A stretch of DNA of 64,000 nt, from contig NZ_CP013264.1 of the NCBI RefSeq assembly GCF_001456115.1, forward strand, positions 3,366,501 to 3,430,500, read 5' to 3'. The DNA comes from Sphingobium baderi. Its GTDB lineage: Bacteria; Pseudomonadota; Alphaproteobacteria; Sphingomonadales; Sphingomonadaceae. Made by a program: the position numbers and the translations under genes. The notes under the pieces are model-generated. The model ran no database searches. It was given only the letters and a program-made list of their open reading frames with translations, and had not been told where the DNA came from. Numbering within the stretch: position 1 is the first letter of the stretch; the number at the start of each line of letters is the position of its first letter. This document shows, one piece after another, positions 33,634-43,459 of this stretch.

Positions 33634-34908
33634 TCAATTCCAGACCACGTGGATCGCGCGAGGTCCGCGCAGCTGCGCGCCGACGATGGCCGGGGGCGGA
33701 GCATCCGGGTCCAGCCGCAGATCCGGCAAATCGAGCAGCGCATTCAGCATCGCTTCCATTTCGGTTCGCGCAATTTGCATGCCCAGACACAAATGCGCGC
33801 CCGCGCCAAAGCCGATATTCACCCGCTGAGGTCGATCAATATCGAACTCATCGGGGTTCTCGAATATCTCTTCGTCGCGATTGGCCGATCCCGAAGCGAG
33901 CGACAAGGCCGCGCCCGCAGGAATTTTCACGCCCCTGATCTCGACGTCCACGGCGGCCTGTCGGGCGAGGAACTGCGAAGCGGTTTCCCATCGCATACCT
34001 TCGCTTACCACCTTGGGCACCAAATTACGATCATCACGCACCCGTTGCAGCAGTGCCGGTCGTTCCAGCAACGCCACCAGCATGCTGCCAAAGGACCGTG
34101 TGGTGGTTTCCGCCGCGGCGGGCAGGAATTGGCGGATCAATTCAGTAATTTCACCATCATCAAGGGTGCGCCCCTTATCATTGGCACGCAGCAGATAGCC
34201 GATCAGGTCACTACCCTCGGATCCTGCCGCTCGCCGTGCGCGCACGATGTCGAGCGTCTCGTCATAAAGTTCCCGCGCAGCCTGGAACGCCACCTCCATG
34301 CTGAGCCGCATCTTCTCCGGGTCGCGTTGGGGACCGACCAATATCTTCATCGCGCGCGCTGCAAAAGCCTGCATCTGCTCGGTATCACGGGGAAAGCCCA
34401 TGATTTCGTAGATCATCCGCACCGGCAGCGGCAACAACAGGTCGGCGACGAGTTCGGCGCGCCCGACGGGCCGCAACGCAGTAACTGCTTCCTGCGCTAC
34501 GGGGCCGAGCATCAGCTTCCACTCCTGTATCGCACGGGGCGAGAAAGCGGGAGCGAGGAGCGAGCGGATTTCCTTATGCCGCCCATCCTCCATACCGGTC
34601 AGCAGAAAACCCCCGAGAAATTGCCCCAGTCCCTCGTTCAGCAAGGTGCTGGTGAAGGTCTTGGAATCCCGCAGCACCGCCAGCACGTCCTGATATTTGA
34701 ACAGGGTGAATACCTGGCGGCCCAGATTGGAATAGTCCGCCTGAGACGGCACATTGAAGCGCGCCAATATGTCGCCTTCCATGACCGGCTGGGCCTGTCG
34801 ATACTCGCGATAAAGACTGTGCGGATCACGAATGTCCGTACCGAACATCTCGCTGACCGCCGCAAAATCCTCATCGAGCGTCGCTGCGTCGATATGGCCT
34901 GTCGTCAT
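33634..34908 (-). CDS. Cytochrome P450 (first of two in the cluster)
   Basis: 424 residues, soluble bacterial class. The heme loop FGAGAHLCLG is at 367-376 with Cys374, the ExxR pair in EGMRW, and the I-helix motif AAAETTT, with the acid-alcohol pair Glu-Thr for oxygen activation. No ferredoxin or ferredoxin reductase gene lies in the cluster, so electrons must come from elsewhere. Its start overlaps the stop of the molybdoenzyme gene, implying co-translation. Hydroxylation of a hydrophobic compound is expected; the substrate is unknown. Confidence 0.93.
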   Translation of the reverse strand: MTTGHIDAATLDEDFAAVSEMFGTDIRDPHSLYREYRQAQPVMEGDILARFNVPSQADYSNLGRQVFTLFKYQDVLAVLRDSKTFTSTLLNEGLGQFLGGFLLTGMEDGRHKEIRSLLAPAFSPRAIQEWKLMLGPVAQEAVTALRPVGRAELVADLLLPLPVRMIYEIMGFPRDTEQMQAFAARAMKILVGPQRDPEKMRLSMEVAFQAARELYDETLDIVRARRAAGSEGSDLIGYLLRANDKGRTLDDGEITELIRQFLPAAAETTTRSFGSMLVALLERPALLQRVRDDRNLVPKVVSEGMRWETASQFLARQAAVDVEIRGVKIPAGAALSLASGSANRDEEIFENPDEFDIDRPQRVNIGFGAGAHLCLGMQIARTEMEAMLNALLDLPDLRLDPDAPPPAIVGAQLRGPRAIHVVWN

Positions 34909-37058
34909 GCTGCCTGATCCTCTGATTTGCCGATAGGGGTAGAAAGCCGGTCCAGCCGACGGACACGGACAGGAATCGCCGTCATTCTGGGCATGGCGTT
35001 GATGGTCTGAAGATCGCTGTCGGTGCTGATGAGCAGATTGGGCGATCCAGCATCGTCCATGTCCTCGTCCGGCAATCCGCCAAAGCCATGCGACATCGAC
35101 ACGACCGACGGGCGAAGCGTCCCGTCCGCCTGCGCCTGACCTGTAACCGCCCCATGGGCCGAAGCGATTTCAACCCGATCGCCGGATATTATTTCCAGCC
35201 GCGCCATGTCTTCCGGACACATATGAACCGGATTATGCGGCATTGCCTTTATGAGATCAGGCAAGGTGGCGCCCATCGAGTTCATTCGGTGCCGGGCGCG
35301 GCGATTGATGAAATGAAAAGGAAAATCCTCGCCCGTCGGCGTTTGCCAGTCGCGCACAAGCGCCTTCATCTCCGCCGCCACATCCCGCGGCATCGTCGCA
35401 AACCGGCCCGCCGTGGCGGGGTCGGGCGGCAGCGCATATTGCAGATTCGGATGATAATAGCCCAGCGGATGCCGCTTCACCTCATCGAGCGACACCGGCG
35501 CATTGGCCAGCGTGAGAGCGATCAGATGATCTTCCTCCGGACTCCCGTCCATAGCAAGAGCGGTGCCCATATAGGCCATGGAGCGCCCCGTCCGGCGCGC
35601 AATCTCCCAAAAGACCTTCCATTCGTCGCAGACGCCCGAACCGGCGGGCGGATCGACCAGCGCAGGCGTGTAGCGCGTATAGGGCGTAGGGAATATATTA
35701 GGTTCGAACAGATAGATGGGCAGGTCCGGCCGTTCGAACTGCAATTTGGGCGGCAGGATATAATGCGACAGGCGAGCGGTTGCCGACAGCACCGGCTCTA
35801 TGCTGATCAGCAGGTCCAGATCCCGCAGAGCTTCCACCATCTTGCGCTGATCGGGCACGGCGAGCGCCGGATTGCCGCCATGGTTGATTAGCGCGCGCAC
35901 TCGGCCGGGGCCGGGTCGCAGGATATCATCGGCCAGCATCGCGGTGACCATCTCCCCGCCTACCAGACCATAATCGCCGATCCGGCTTTGAGGCCCGCTC
36001 TCCCAAGGCCGGGGCAGATTGACCACCTGCGCGGGCTTTGGGCCCGCGTTGAGGACCAGTCCCGGATTTTCGACAAGTTCGCCCTCCCGGACAAAGCGCC
36101 CGCAAATCACGTTGAGGCTTTCGACCAGATGCTCGGCCAGATTGGAATGTGGCCCCATGTCCACGCCGGTGCCGGTTACCGCTATCCCGCGTGTCCCGGT
36201 TCGAGCGAACATCCGGGCAGCAGCGCGCAGATCGGCCTCCACGATCTGTGCGGCGCGGGCCACCTGATCCGGCGCGAAGGACGCGACCGCAGCCTGCAAT
36301 TCGTCAAGATCACCGACATGGTCCGCGCAGAAGGCCGCGTCATGCCACCCCTCTTCCAGCACGATATGGATCAGCGCGGCGACGATTGCCGCATCATGGC
36401 CGGGCAGCGGTTGCAGGAACAGATCGGCGAGCGCCGCCGTCTCGGTCTGCCGGGGGTCGATGACGATCAGCTTCAGCCCCCGTGCCTTCGCCTCTGCCAT
36501 GCGTTTGACCGGATTGCGGGTGTCGAGCTGCGCCATCGACACCATCGGATTGCCGCCGATCATCATCGCGACATCGGCGCTCTGGAAACTCTGTTTACCC
36601 GGCGGCCAGATGCCGAGCCGATAGGCAGTCACGACTTTCGCCGACTGATCAATGGTCAGCGTGGTGTAGAGCTTGTGCGATCCGAACGCGTCCAACAAGG
36701 CAGGCAGCATCCCCAGACCGCTGGTCGTGAAGAAACCGCCGGTGCCGCGATAACCAGCGATCGCGTCGGGGCCGTTCTTCCGGGCGATCGCCTCCATCCG
36801 GGCGGAAATCTCGTCCAGCGCCTGATCCAGGTCGATCTGCACGAAACTGCCGTCCGGCTGACGCTTGAGCGGGTGGAGCAACCTGCTGCCATCGGTATGC
36901 GCCTGCACGCTCGTCACGCCCTTGGAGCAGATATAGCCAAGGCTGCGGGGGTCCTCCCTGTCACCGCGGACGGACACGGGTGCGCCATCCTCATCAATCG
37001 CTAGCAGCAGGCCACAATGGCCCGTGCATATGCGGCAGAAGGTCCGCTCCTCCCGCAT
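34905..37058 (-). CDS. Molybdopterin-dependent oxidoreductase (DMSO reductase family)
   Basis: 717 residues. The N-terminus has the [4Fe-4S] motif with Cys8, Cys11, Cys15 and Cys44, followed by the bis-MGD binding domains (IAGYRGTGGFFTTSGLG, MIGGNPMVSMAQLDTRNP, LIVIDPRQTETAALADLFLQPLPGHDAA, GNPALAVPDQ) and the C-terminal cap (NRRARHRMNS). There is no twin-arginine signal, so it is cytoplasmic. Members include formate dehydrogenases, biotin sulfoxide reductases and enzymes that hydroxylate or reduce organic substrates. No small subunit is encoded next to it. It lies 3 bp behind the FAD gene. Confidence 0.9.
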   Translation of the reverse strand: MREERTFCRICTGHCGLLLAIDEDGAPVSVRGDREDPRSLGYICSKGVTSVQAHTDGSRLLHPLKRQPDGSFVQIDLDQALDEISARMEAIARKNGPDAIAGYRGTGGFFTTSGLGMLPALLDAFGSHKLYTTLTIDQSAKVVTAYRLGIWPPGKQSFQSADVAMMIGGNPMVSMAQLDTRNPVKRMAEAKARGLKLIVIDPRQTETAALADLFLQPLPGHDAAIVAALIHIVLEEGWHDAAFCADHVGDLDELQAAVASFAPDQVARAAQIVEADLRAAARMFARTGTRGIAVTGTGVDMGPHSNLAEHLVESLNVICGRFVREGELVENPGLVLNAGPKPAQVVNLPRPWESGPQSRIGDYGLVGGEMVTAMLADDILRPGPGRVRALINHGGNPALAVPDQRKMVEALRDLDLLISIEPVLSATARLSHYILPPKLQFERPDLPIYLFEPNIFPTPYTRYTPALVDPPAGSGVCDEWKVFWEIARRTGRSMAYMGTALAMDGSPEEDHLIALTLANAPVSLDEVKRHPLGYYHPNLQYALPPDPATAGRFATMPRDVAAEMKALVRDWQTPTGEDFPFHFINRRARHRMNSMGATLPDLIKAMPHNPVHMCPEDMARLEIISGDRVEIASAHGAVTGQAQADGTLRPSVVSMSHGFGGLPDEDMDDAGSPNLLISTDSDLQTINAMPRMTAIPVRVRRLDRLSTPIGKSEDQAA

Positions 37059-37061
37059 CGG

Positions 37062-38732
37062 CTAGGCAGACACCATCGGCGGGGCAGAAGCAGGAGCGGC
37101 CTGCTGCCCGGTCATGTGTAGCGCGGCCAGATAGCCGTAGAGCATACCTCGCGTATTGGCGATGCCGCTATTATAACCGCCGCCAATGTCCAGCCAGGAT
37201 GCCGAATTGCCTGCCGCATACAGGCCCGTGATCGGCCGGTCGTGCGCGTCGAGCACCCGCCCGTCAATATCGATCGCCAGACCTGCGGTCGGTACGCCCA
37301 TATTCACCCGTTCGAGCTTGACCGCATAGAAGGGCGCCCGGCCGATCGGCCCCAGATTGGGATTGGACCGGCGCGGATCGCCCGTCATGATCCGGCCCCA
37401 TGGCACGCTTCCGCGTGCAAAATCCTCGTCGACCCCCGTTTCGCAAAAGCCATTGAAACGCGCCACGGTGTCCTGCAGACCATCGACGTCGATACCTACC
37501 GCCTGCGCCAGCGCTTCAAGACTGTCGGCGGAAGTCGCCATGCCTTCAGACAGTGGCTGGCCAGGCCAACTGGGCATCATGCCATATTTGTCGACCATGT
37601 CCTGATCGAATATGATCCATGCCGGCCAGTTGGGCTGGCCCTGTTCCTGGCCATCGAAGCGCGCCACCTTGGTTGCCACGTCAGGATAGAAACCGTCATT
37701 GGCGAAACGCCTGCCATAACGGTTAACCGCGATGCAATGCGGCGTACCGGGCAGCCACATGCGAGAGGATGGCTTGCCGTAGATGGTTTCCGCCGGCACC
37801 TTGTAGCCAATGAAGATCGGACTTTGCGACGGCGCGCGCGCGGGGATTGCGATCGCTCCGGCCTTCGACGCCATCACGATATGATCGCCGGACACCGTTG
37901 GCGGCGCCATCGTGCCTGCTTCCGGCAGGGCGTCGAAGGCGCGGACGAAATCGGGCTTCCAGTCATAGCCGCCAGTCGCCAGCACCACGCCCAGCCGCGC
38001 TCGTATCCGGGTCGTGCCGGACGGTCCCTGCACGACGACGCCGACTATCTCGCCCTCATCGATCACCAGTTCGGTGACGGCGTTCGACACCCGCATCTCG
38101 ACGCCGCGATCACGCGCCGCTGCCACCTGCGCGGCGGCAAGACCTGCGCCGGCGCACCGCTCGCCCACCTCAAGATGGCGTTGCAGACACGCGCCGACAG
38201 GCTCGCCACCGGTCTGCATGCCTACCCATTCGTTCGCCGTGGTATAGCTATAGCCATCGCCATAGGGGGAGGTCAGGACAAGGGAGGCAAGATCGCCAAG
38301 CCGCTCGTCCTTGAACGGCTTGACCTCTACATAGCGCCCCTCGGCCCTGCTGCCGGGAACGGCGGGATGATAATAATCGGGCAATCCGCGCACGACCATC
38401 ATCTCTATCCCGATGACATCGGTGAAATAGCGCAGCGCCTCCCGCGCGCGGGTGACAAACACCTTGCGCCGGTCCGCCGTGGCGAAGCCCTGACCAAGAT
38501 GGCTCAGATGCCGCTCGACATCGGCGTCATTATCCTCGATCCCATCAGCATCCTGCAAATGATGATTGCCCAGCCAAAGCTGGCCCGATGACAGCGCCGA
38601 AACCCCGCCCAGCAGTTCGAATTTCTCTAGGACGATCGCACGCGACCCGCGCTCGGCAGCAGTCAACGCCGCCGACATGCCACCCAGTCCCGAACCGACG
38701 CAAACGACGTCGAAATCCTCATCCCACTGCAT
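37062..38732 (-). CDS. FAD-dependent oxidoreductase of the 3-ketosteroid dehydrogenase/fumarate reductase type
   Basis: 556 residues. Dinucleotide motif GSGLGG at 13-18 with VLEKFELLGGVSALSSGQLW, the conserved VLATGGYDW segment, and the C-terminal GLYAAGNSASWLDIGGGYNSGIANTRGMLYG that closes around FAD. This family includes 3-ketosteroid delta-1/delta-4 dehydrogenases and flavin-dependent fumarate or enoate reductases; sequence alone does not choose among them. It is third in the six-gene operon, 34 bp behind a P450 gene. Confidence 0.9.
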   Translation of the reverse strand: MQWDEDFDVVCVGSGLGGMSAALTAAERGSRAIVLEKFELLGGVSALSSGQLWLGNHHLQDADGIEDNDADVERHLSHLGQGFATADRRKVFVTRAREALRYFTDVIGIEMMVVRGLPDYYHPAVPGSRAEGRYVEVKPFKDERLGDLASLVLTSPYGDGYSYTTANEWVGMQTGGEPVGACLQRHLEVGERCAGAGLAAAQVAAARDRGVEMRVSNAVTELVIDEGEIVGVVVQGPSGTTRIRARLGVVLATGGYDWKPDFVRAFDALPEAGTMAPPTVSGDHIVMASKAGAIAIPARAPSQSPIFIGYKVPAETIYGKPSSRMWLPGTPHCIAVNRYGRRFANDGFYPDVATKVARFDGQEQGQPNWPAWIIFDQDMVDKYGMMPSWPGQPLSEGMATSADSLEALAQAVGIDVDGLQDTVARFNGFCETGVDEDFARGSVPWGRIMTGDPRRSNPNLGPIGRAPFYAVKLERVNMGVPTAGLAIDIDGRVLDAHDRPITGLYAAGNSASWLDIGGGYNSGIANTRGMLYGYLAALHMTGQQAAPASAPPMVSA

Positions 38733-38766
38733 ATCGCTCTCCTATTTCTAAATCTCTGTATCGGTA

Positions 38767-40044
38767 TCAGTGCGTCAGCATGGGTACCATAAGCGGCGCC
38801 AATTCCCCCGTGAGGCCGCTATAGGCAGGGCGAAATGCGCTGTCGGCCAGCCGCATATCCGGAAATCGCCGGATCAGGCCGGACAGCGCCGTCCGCAATA
38901 TATATGTCGCGAGCCTCTGACCGATGCAATGATGGATACCGGTGCCAAAGGTCAGCATGGACCGGTTGTTGCGGCGGATGTCGAAGCGGAACGGGTCTTC
39001 ATGCTCGGTCGGATCGAAGCCTGCCGCCTGCGCCGAAACATAAACGGGCATATGCCGGGGAATGCGGGTTCCGCCGACTTCCGTATCCTCAGTGGCGAAG
39101 CGTACGAAAGAGGTAATACCCGGTCCATGAAAACGCAGGCATTCGCCGACGGCCCCGTCAATCAATTGCGGCTCCTGCCTGAGCAGTTCCAGTTGATTCC
39201 GATTGCGGCACAGCATCATGATGCCGCCCGCCAGCGTGTTCGCGGTGGTACCGATGCCTGCCGTCGCGATCGAATTGATCTGCCCGAACAGCTCGGCATC
39301 GGTCAGCGACTGGCCATCTTCCTGCGCGGTGATGAGGCTGCTGATAAGGTCAATGCCGGGGTCTGCGCGACGGCGGCGCACGATGTCGTCGACCGCTTCG
39401 CGCACCGCCAGCCCGGCGTCGATGAAGGATTGGGGCAGCGGCTCGCCCGCGACATAGGAGGGAAGCTTATTCATCTCCTGCTGCATCGTAACGAATATGG
39501 CACAATGGTCGGGCGTCAGCTTGAAGGATGCCTCCAGCATGACGCGGGTAACGAGATCCTCGGCAAAATCCTTCATGGCGTCGAAGGCCGGGCCGATCCG
39601 CGCGATCCGGTCCAGCTTTTCGGCGATGATCCGATCCGCATCGGCCTTCAGCGCCTCCATCCCCGCGCGGGTAAAGGACGGATTCATCAATTTGCGGATG
39701 CGGTTGTGGCGTGCACCGTCCATCTGCAGCACGCTTTCCAGCCCGCCGAACATGTCGAGTATTTCATATCCCTCGCGGCGCGGCACCTCGACCGTGAAGC
39801 GCGCCGAATCGAGCCATACTTCCCGCACGTCCCGCGCCCGCCCACACATTACCGACAATATGCCGTTCTGCCGTATGTAGAAAGGACGACGCATGCTCCA
39901 ACTTGCAACAAGACCGTCGAGCGCATTTTGCCGCAACGTCTCGCTGCCCAGCGACAACGGAAAATAATTGCCCGGCTCTAGTTCATCGAGCGTCGCCACC
40001 GACACATCGCGGGGCGGCGGCGGAGCGGTTTCTGGCAGACTCAT
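38767..40044 (-). CDS. Cytochrome P450 (second), I-helix acid residue replaced by Gly
   Basis: 425 residues. Heme loop FGTGIHHCIG is at 366-375 with Cys373; ECLRF is the ExxR motif. In the I helix the usual AGx(D/E)T reads AGIGTT, so the acid of the acid-alcohol pair is a glycine while the Thr is kept. The protein is otherwise normal in length and layout. Together with the other P450 it would hydroxylate successive positions of a hydrophobic substrate. It lies 9 bp behind the SDR gene at the head of the operon. Confidence 0.92.
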   Translation of the reverse strand: MSLPETAPPPPRDVSVATLDELEPGNYFPLSLGSETLRQNALDGLVASWSMRRPFYIRQNGILSVMCGRARDVREVWLDSARFTVEVPRREGYEILDMFGGLESVLQMDGARHNRIRKLMNPSFTRAGMEALKADADRIIAEKLDRIARIGPAFDAMKDFAEDLVTRVMLEASFKLTPDHCAIFVTMQQEMNKLPSYVAGEPLPQSFIDAGLAVREAVDDIVRRRRADPGIDLISSLITAQEDGQSLTDAELFGQINSIATAGIGTTANTLAGGIMMLCRNRNQLELLRQEPQLIDGAVGECLRFHGPGITSFVRFATEDTEVGGTRIPRHMPVYVSAQAAGFDPTEHEDPFRFDIRRNNRSMLTFGTGIHHCIGQRLATYILRTALSGLIRRFPDMRLADSAFRPAYSGLTGELAPLMVPMLTH

Positions 40045-40053
40045 CCCTTTCCC

Positions 40054-40848
40054 CTATTCTTCATCGGGTAGATCAAGCGACCAGCTTGCGCCATTGATGT
40101 GGCTTCCCCCATCGGCGAACAGCGTATTGCCCGTGACATAGCGCGCATCGTCGCTCGCCAGAAACAGGGCAACGCCGGCAATATCGTCGTCGGGATCGCC
40201 CAGTCGACCCATGGGCGGCGTCGGCAGCTTCGCCGCCAGTTCAGGGCTGGACTCGGCAAAGGTACGGAACGCCGTCGTGATCGCGGCGGGGCAGATGATG
40301 TTCGCACAAATCTGATAGGGCGCCCATTCGCGGGCGATGCTGCGGGTAAGGGCGCGCAACCCTTCTTTGCCGACATTATATTCCAGCGTGCCGGTATGGG
40401 CGTTGACGCCGTTCAGAGAACAAATGCTGATGATCCGGCCCCAGCCTTTCGATCGCATATGGGGCAGCGCCGCCTTCGCCGCCCAGAAGGCCGCCCATAT
40501 GTTCATGGACAGGCCGTATTCCAGATCCGCATCGTTCTTGTGCTCGGCACGCTTAAAGACGCCACCGCCCCACGCGTTGTTGACCAGAATATCAGCTCCG
40601 CCAAAGCACTGCACGGCGGCGTCGATCATGCCTGCGACATCATCCTTCCGGCGCACGTCGGTCGGTACGAACAACAGTTCGCCGTTAGTCTCCGCGGCGA
40701 TTTCCTTCACCGCGGACTGGCCCAGCCCAGAATTGATCTCGGCGATGACCACCTTCGCCCCTTCGCGGGCGAACCGTCTTGCAATACCCTTGCCGATACC
40801 CTCGCCCGCGCCGGTGACGATCGCCACCCTGCCATCCAGACTGCCCAT
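40054..40848 (-). CDS. Short-chain dehydrogenase/reductase, first gene of the catabolic operon
   Basis: 264 residues. TGAGEGIGKGIARRF (cofactor), DILVNNAWGG (NNA motif), catalytic Ser in SICSLNG, and YNVGK (Tyr/Lys pair), ending GNTLFADGGSHING. An NAD(P)-dependent alcohol or ketone dehydrogenase. It is divergent from the TonB receptor gene across 225 bp, which should hold promoters for both directions. Confidence 0.9.
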   Translation of the reverse strand: MGSLDGRVAIVTGAGEGIGKGIARRFAREGAKVVIAEINSGLGQSAVKEIAAETNGELLFVPTDVRRKDDVAGMIDAAVQCFGGADILVNNAWGGGVFKRAEHKNDADLEYGLSMNIWAAFWAAKAALPHMRSKGWGRIISICSLNGVNAHTGTLEYNVGKEGLRALTRSIAREWAPYQICANIICPAAITTAFRTFAESSPELAAKLPTPPMGRLGDPDDDIAGVALFLASDDARYVTGNTLFADGGSHINGASWSLDLPDEE

Positions 40849-41073
40849 ATGTCACCCTCCGCGCCGGGCACGGCCCCGCACGACCTTGCCTTCCTTCTTT
40901 TGTCTTCTGTTTGAAGCCTAGGATGGGCGGGATCGTATCGCCATCATCGCGTGTTGATCAATCCGCCAGTTATCCATGCCATTCGTCCGCCCGGCTTGGC
41001 GGGGCCCCGATATTGCGTCAGGTCGTGTCCGATAAGGAGCCTGCCAAAAAGGTCAGGCCGGATGGAGGATGCA
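40849..41073. promoter_or_regulatory. Divergent promoter region between the catabolic operon and the TonB receptor
   Basis: A 225-bp gap between back-to-back transcription units. A strong Shine-Dalgarno GGAGG lies at 41064-41068, 5 bp before ATG 41074. I could not identify a clear AraC-type operator, though the regulator next to the receptor gene is a natural candidate to act here. Confidence 0.45.
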
Positions 41074-43419
41074 ATGAAATCAGGGAAATTCAGGGCCATA
41101 TTTTGTTCAACGCTCGGCATGATGCTGGTCCCGATGACCACGTTCGCGCAGGATGCCCTGCCGCAAGGGGACGCAAATCAGAGCACCGGGCTCGCCGATA
41201 TCGTCGTCACTGCACGCCGCTCGACCGAAAATGCCCAGAGCGTGCCTGTCACCATCACCGCGCTCGACGCCCAGGGGCTGCGCGATGCACAAATCCGGAC
41301 GCCACAGGACCTGCAAGCCTCCGTGCCCGGCGTCTTTCTTTCGGGCAGCAGTTCCCGCGCGTCGCCCATGTACGCCATTCGCGGCCAGTCGCGTCCCCTG
41401 AGCGGCAATGGCGCGCCAGCGGTCGTCACATATTTCTCCGACGTTCCGCTGCCGACCTATGTCAGCGCCGTTCCCCAGTTCGACCTCCAGTCGATTCAGG
41501 TGCTCAAAGGCCCGCAAGGTACGCTGTTTGGCCGCAACACCAGCGCGGGTGCGGTCCTCCTCTATCCACAAGCACCCACCTATAATCTGGAAGGCTATGT
41601 CGAGGGGACGATCGGCAATTACGATCTACGCACGCTGGAAGGCGTGGTGAATGTGCCGATCTTAGAGGGCAAGGTCGCGCTGCGCCTGGGCGGACTGATG
41701 GAGCGGCGCGATGGCAACATCAAGAATATCGACACCCGGTTTCGCGATCTGCAGAATCTGCACAGCAATCATCTACGCGCCTCGCTGCTGCTCGAACCGA
41801 CCGACTGGCTGAAGAATACGACGATTTTCGATTATAATCGCCAACCCTATTCCAAGGTGTCGGCAACCGGCACCGTGCTGGTGTGGGCCGATCCCAACGA
41901 CCCCTATCTGTCGGCCCAATATGAAGCGCAACGGAAACGCGGTTTCTTCACCTCCGGCTCGAACTTCACCACCAGCGAGGGCTATACGACCTATGGCTTG
42001 AGCAATAAGACGGAGATCAGCATCGGCAACATCACCCTGACGAACATATTCGGGCTGCGTCAGGTCAAGTTCGCCACCGACAATAGCGGCGACGCCGTGC
42101 CGCTGAAATATGTCGATTCCCTGCAGGTCATCGGGTCCCGCCAATATAGCAATGAAGTCCAGTTGGCAGGCGATGGGCTGGGCGGGCGCCTCAAATGGCT
42201 GGTCGGCGGCTTCTTCCTCGACGCCAAACCGCGTGGCCCAAATACGCTGGATACGGACATCTTTCGCGACGTATTCGCGCCGGGCCTGCTGCCCAACACG
42301 CCGTCCAGCTATGCCTTCAATAGGGAAAAGAGCAAGGCGCTGTTTGCAAACCTTTCCTACCGACTCGACGCACTGCTCGATGGGCTGACCGTCAATGCAG
42401 GCGCGCGCTACACATGGGATAAATTCTATCTGTGTTCCGGCACCGGCGAATATGATCCACCCTATAGCTATACGCCAGACGACTGCCCCGGCGTCATTCC
42501 CGAAGGCAGCGCGATTGCGGGCAAGAGCAGCAAGCCGACCTGGACCATAGGGCTGGACTATCAGGCCAATGAAGATCTGTTCTTCTTCATCACTTCCCGT
42601 CGGGGGTATAAGGCGGCAGGTCTCAACGGCCCCAGTTTCGGCACAGGCCTGAAGCCGCTGCAAGGTTTCCGGCCCGAAATCACCACCGACGTCGAACTCG
42701 GCGTCAAATCGACGATCCGCGCAGGCGGCGCGCAAATCCGCCTGAACGGGTCGGTCTTCCGCAGCTATGTGCGCGATCTGCAGCAGACCGTCTCCGGCGT
42801 ATCCACCGGCAATTTCGCGGGTATCGGCCTGGCCTGCACGGCACCTGATTTCGAGCCTTTCCTGGATGGCGACTGCGATCCGTCGAACGATCCGCAGGGC
42901 ACTGTGCTGACCATCAATGCGGGCAAGTTGCGGACTACCGGCGTCGAACTGGAATCGGTTATCGCCCCCACCCGCAACCTGACCTTGACCATGGGCGCGA
43001 CCTTCATCGACGCCAAGGTGACATCTTTCAGCGTGCCCGCCATTCTTGCAGCGGTGGCGCCTCCCAATCTGGGCACCCTCTATACGCCCAAGCGCACCTT
43101 TTCCGGCGATGTGCGCTATGTCCTGCCGCTGGACGAGCGCATCGGCGAAGTGGCGCTCAACGCCACCTACTACACTTCGTCGAAATTCGACATGGTGGGC
43201 TATACGGCCAATGGCTATCAACTGGTCAATGCGCGGCTCGACTGGAACAATATAGCGGGCAGCCAGGTCAGCGCAGGCATTTTCGCGCGTAATCTGTTCA
43301 ACGCAAAATATGTGTCCGGTCCAGCGATCACAGCGGTCGGCCTACCGCTTACTTCAGTGATCGTCGGCGATCCGCGCGCTTATGGTCTGGTTTTGCGGGT
43401 CGGCTTCGGCCCGCGGTAA
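41074..43419 (+). CDS. TonB-dependent outer-membrane receptor of the catabolic cluster
   Basis: 781 residues from ATG 41074. A signal peptide ends TTFAQD; the TonB box/plug start is IVVTARRSTENAQSVPVTITAL, then plug motifs QVLKGPQGTLFGRNTSAGAVLL. The barrel runs from about residue 150 to the terminal strand (GLVLRVGFGPR). The type is that of large-substrate importers in sphingomonads, which often carry many such receptors for plant or aromatic compounds. Position opposite the P450/FAD operon suggests uptake of that pathway's substrate. An upstream ATG at 41062 lacks a ribosome site. Confidence 0.9.
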   Translation: MKSGKFRAIFCSTLGMMLVPMTTFAQDALPQGDANQSTGLADIVVTARRSTENAQSVPVTITALDAQGLRDAQIRTPQDLQASVPGVFLSGSSSRASPMYAIRGQSRPLSGNGAPAVVTYFSDVPLPTYVSAVPQFDLQSIQVLKGPQGTLFGRNTSAGAVLLYPQAPTYNLEGYVEGTIGNYDLRTLEGVVNVPILEGKVALRLGGLMERRDGNIKNIDTRFRDLQNLHSNHLRASLLLEPTDWLKNTTIFDYNRQPYSKVSATGTVLVWADPNDPYLSAQYEAQRKRGFFTSGSNFTTSEGYTTYGLSNKTEISIGNITLTNIFGLRQVKFATDNSGDAVPLKYVDSLQVIGSRQYSNEVQLAGDGLGGRLKWLVGGFFLDAKPRGPNTLDTDIFRDVFAPGLLPNTPSSYAFNREKSKALFANLSYRLDALLDGLTVNAGARYTWDKFYLCSGTGEYDPPYSYTPDDCPGVIPEGSAIAGKSSKPTWTIGLDYQANEDLFFFITSRRGYKAAGLNGPSFGTGLKPLQGFRPEITTDVELGVKSTIRAGGAQIRLNGSVFRSYVRDLQQTVSGVSTGNFAGIGLACTAPDFEPFLDGDCDPSNDPQGTVLTINAGKLRTTGVELESVIAPTRNLTLTMGATFIDAKVTSFSVPAILAAVAPPNLGTLYTPKRTFSGDVRYVLPLDERIGEVALNATYYTSSKFDMVGYTANGYQLVNARLDWNNIAGSQVSAGIFARNLFNAKYVSGPAITAVGLPLTSVIVGDPRAYGLVLRVGFGPR

Positions 43420-43434
43420 TAAGGGGGGCGATTC

Positions 43435-43459
43435 GCGGGGCCGTTCAGGCGGTCCCGCG
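43435..43459. terminator. GC-rich hairpin between convergent TonB and AraC genes
   Basis: GCGGGGCCG and its near-complement CGGTCCCGC surround TTCAGG. It overlaps the AraC stop codon, and could end transcription from either side. No U-run is present. Confidence 0.35.
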
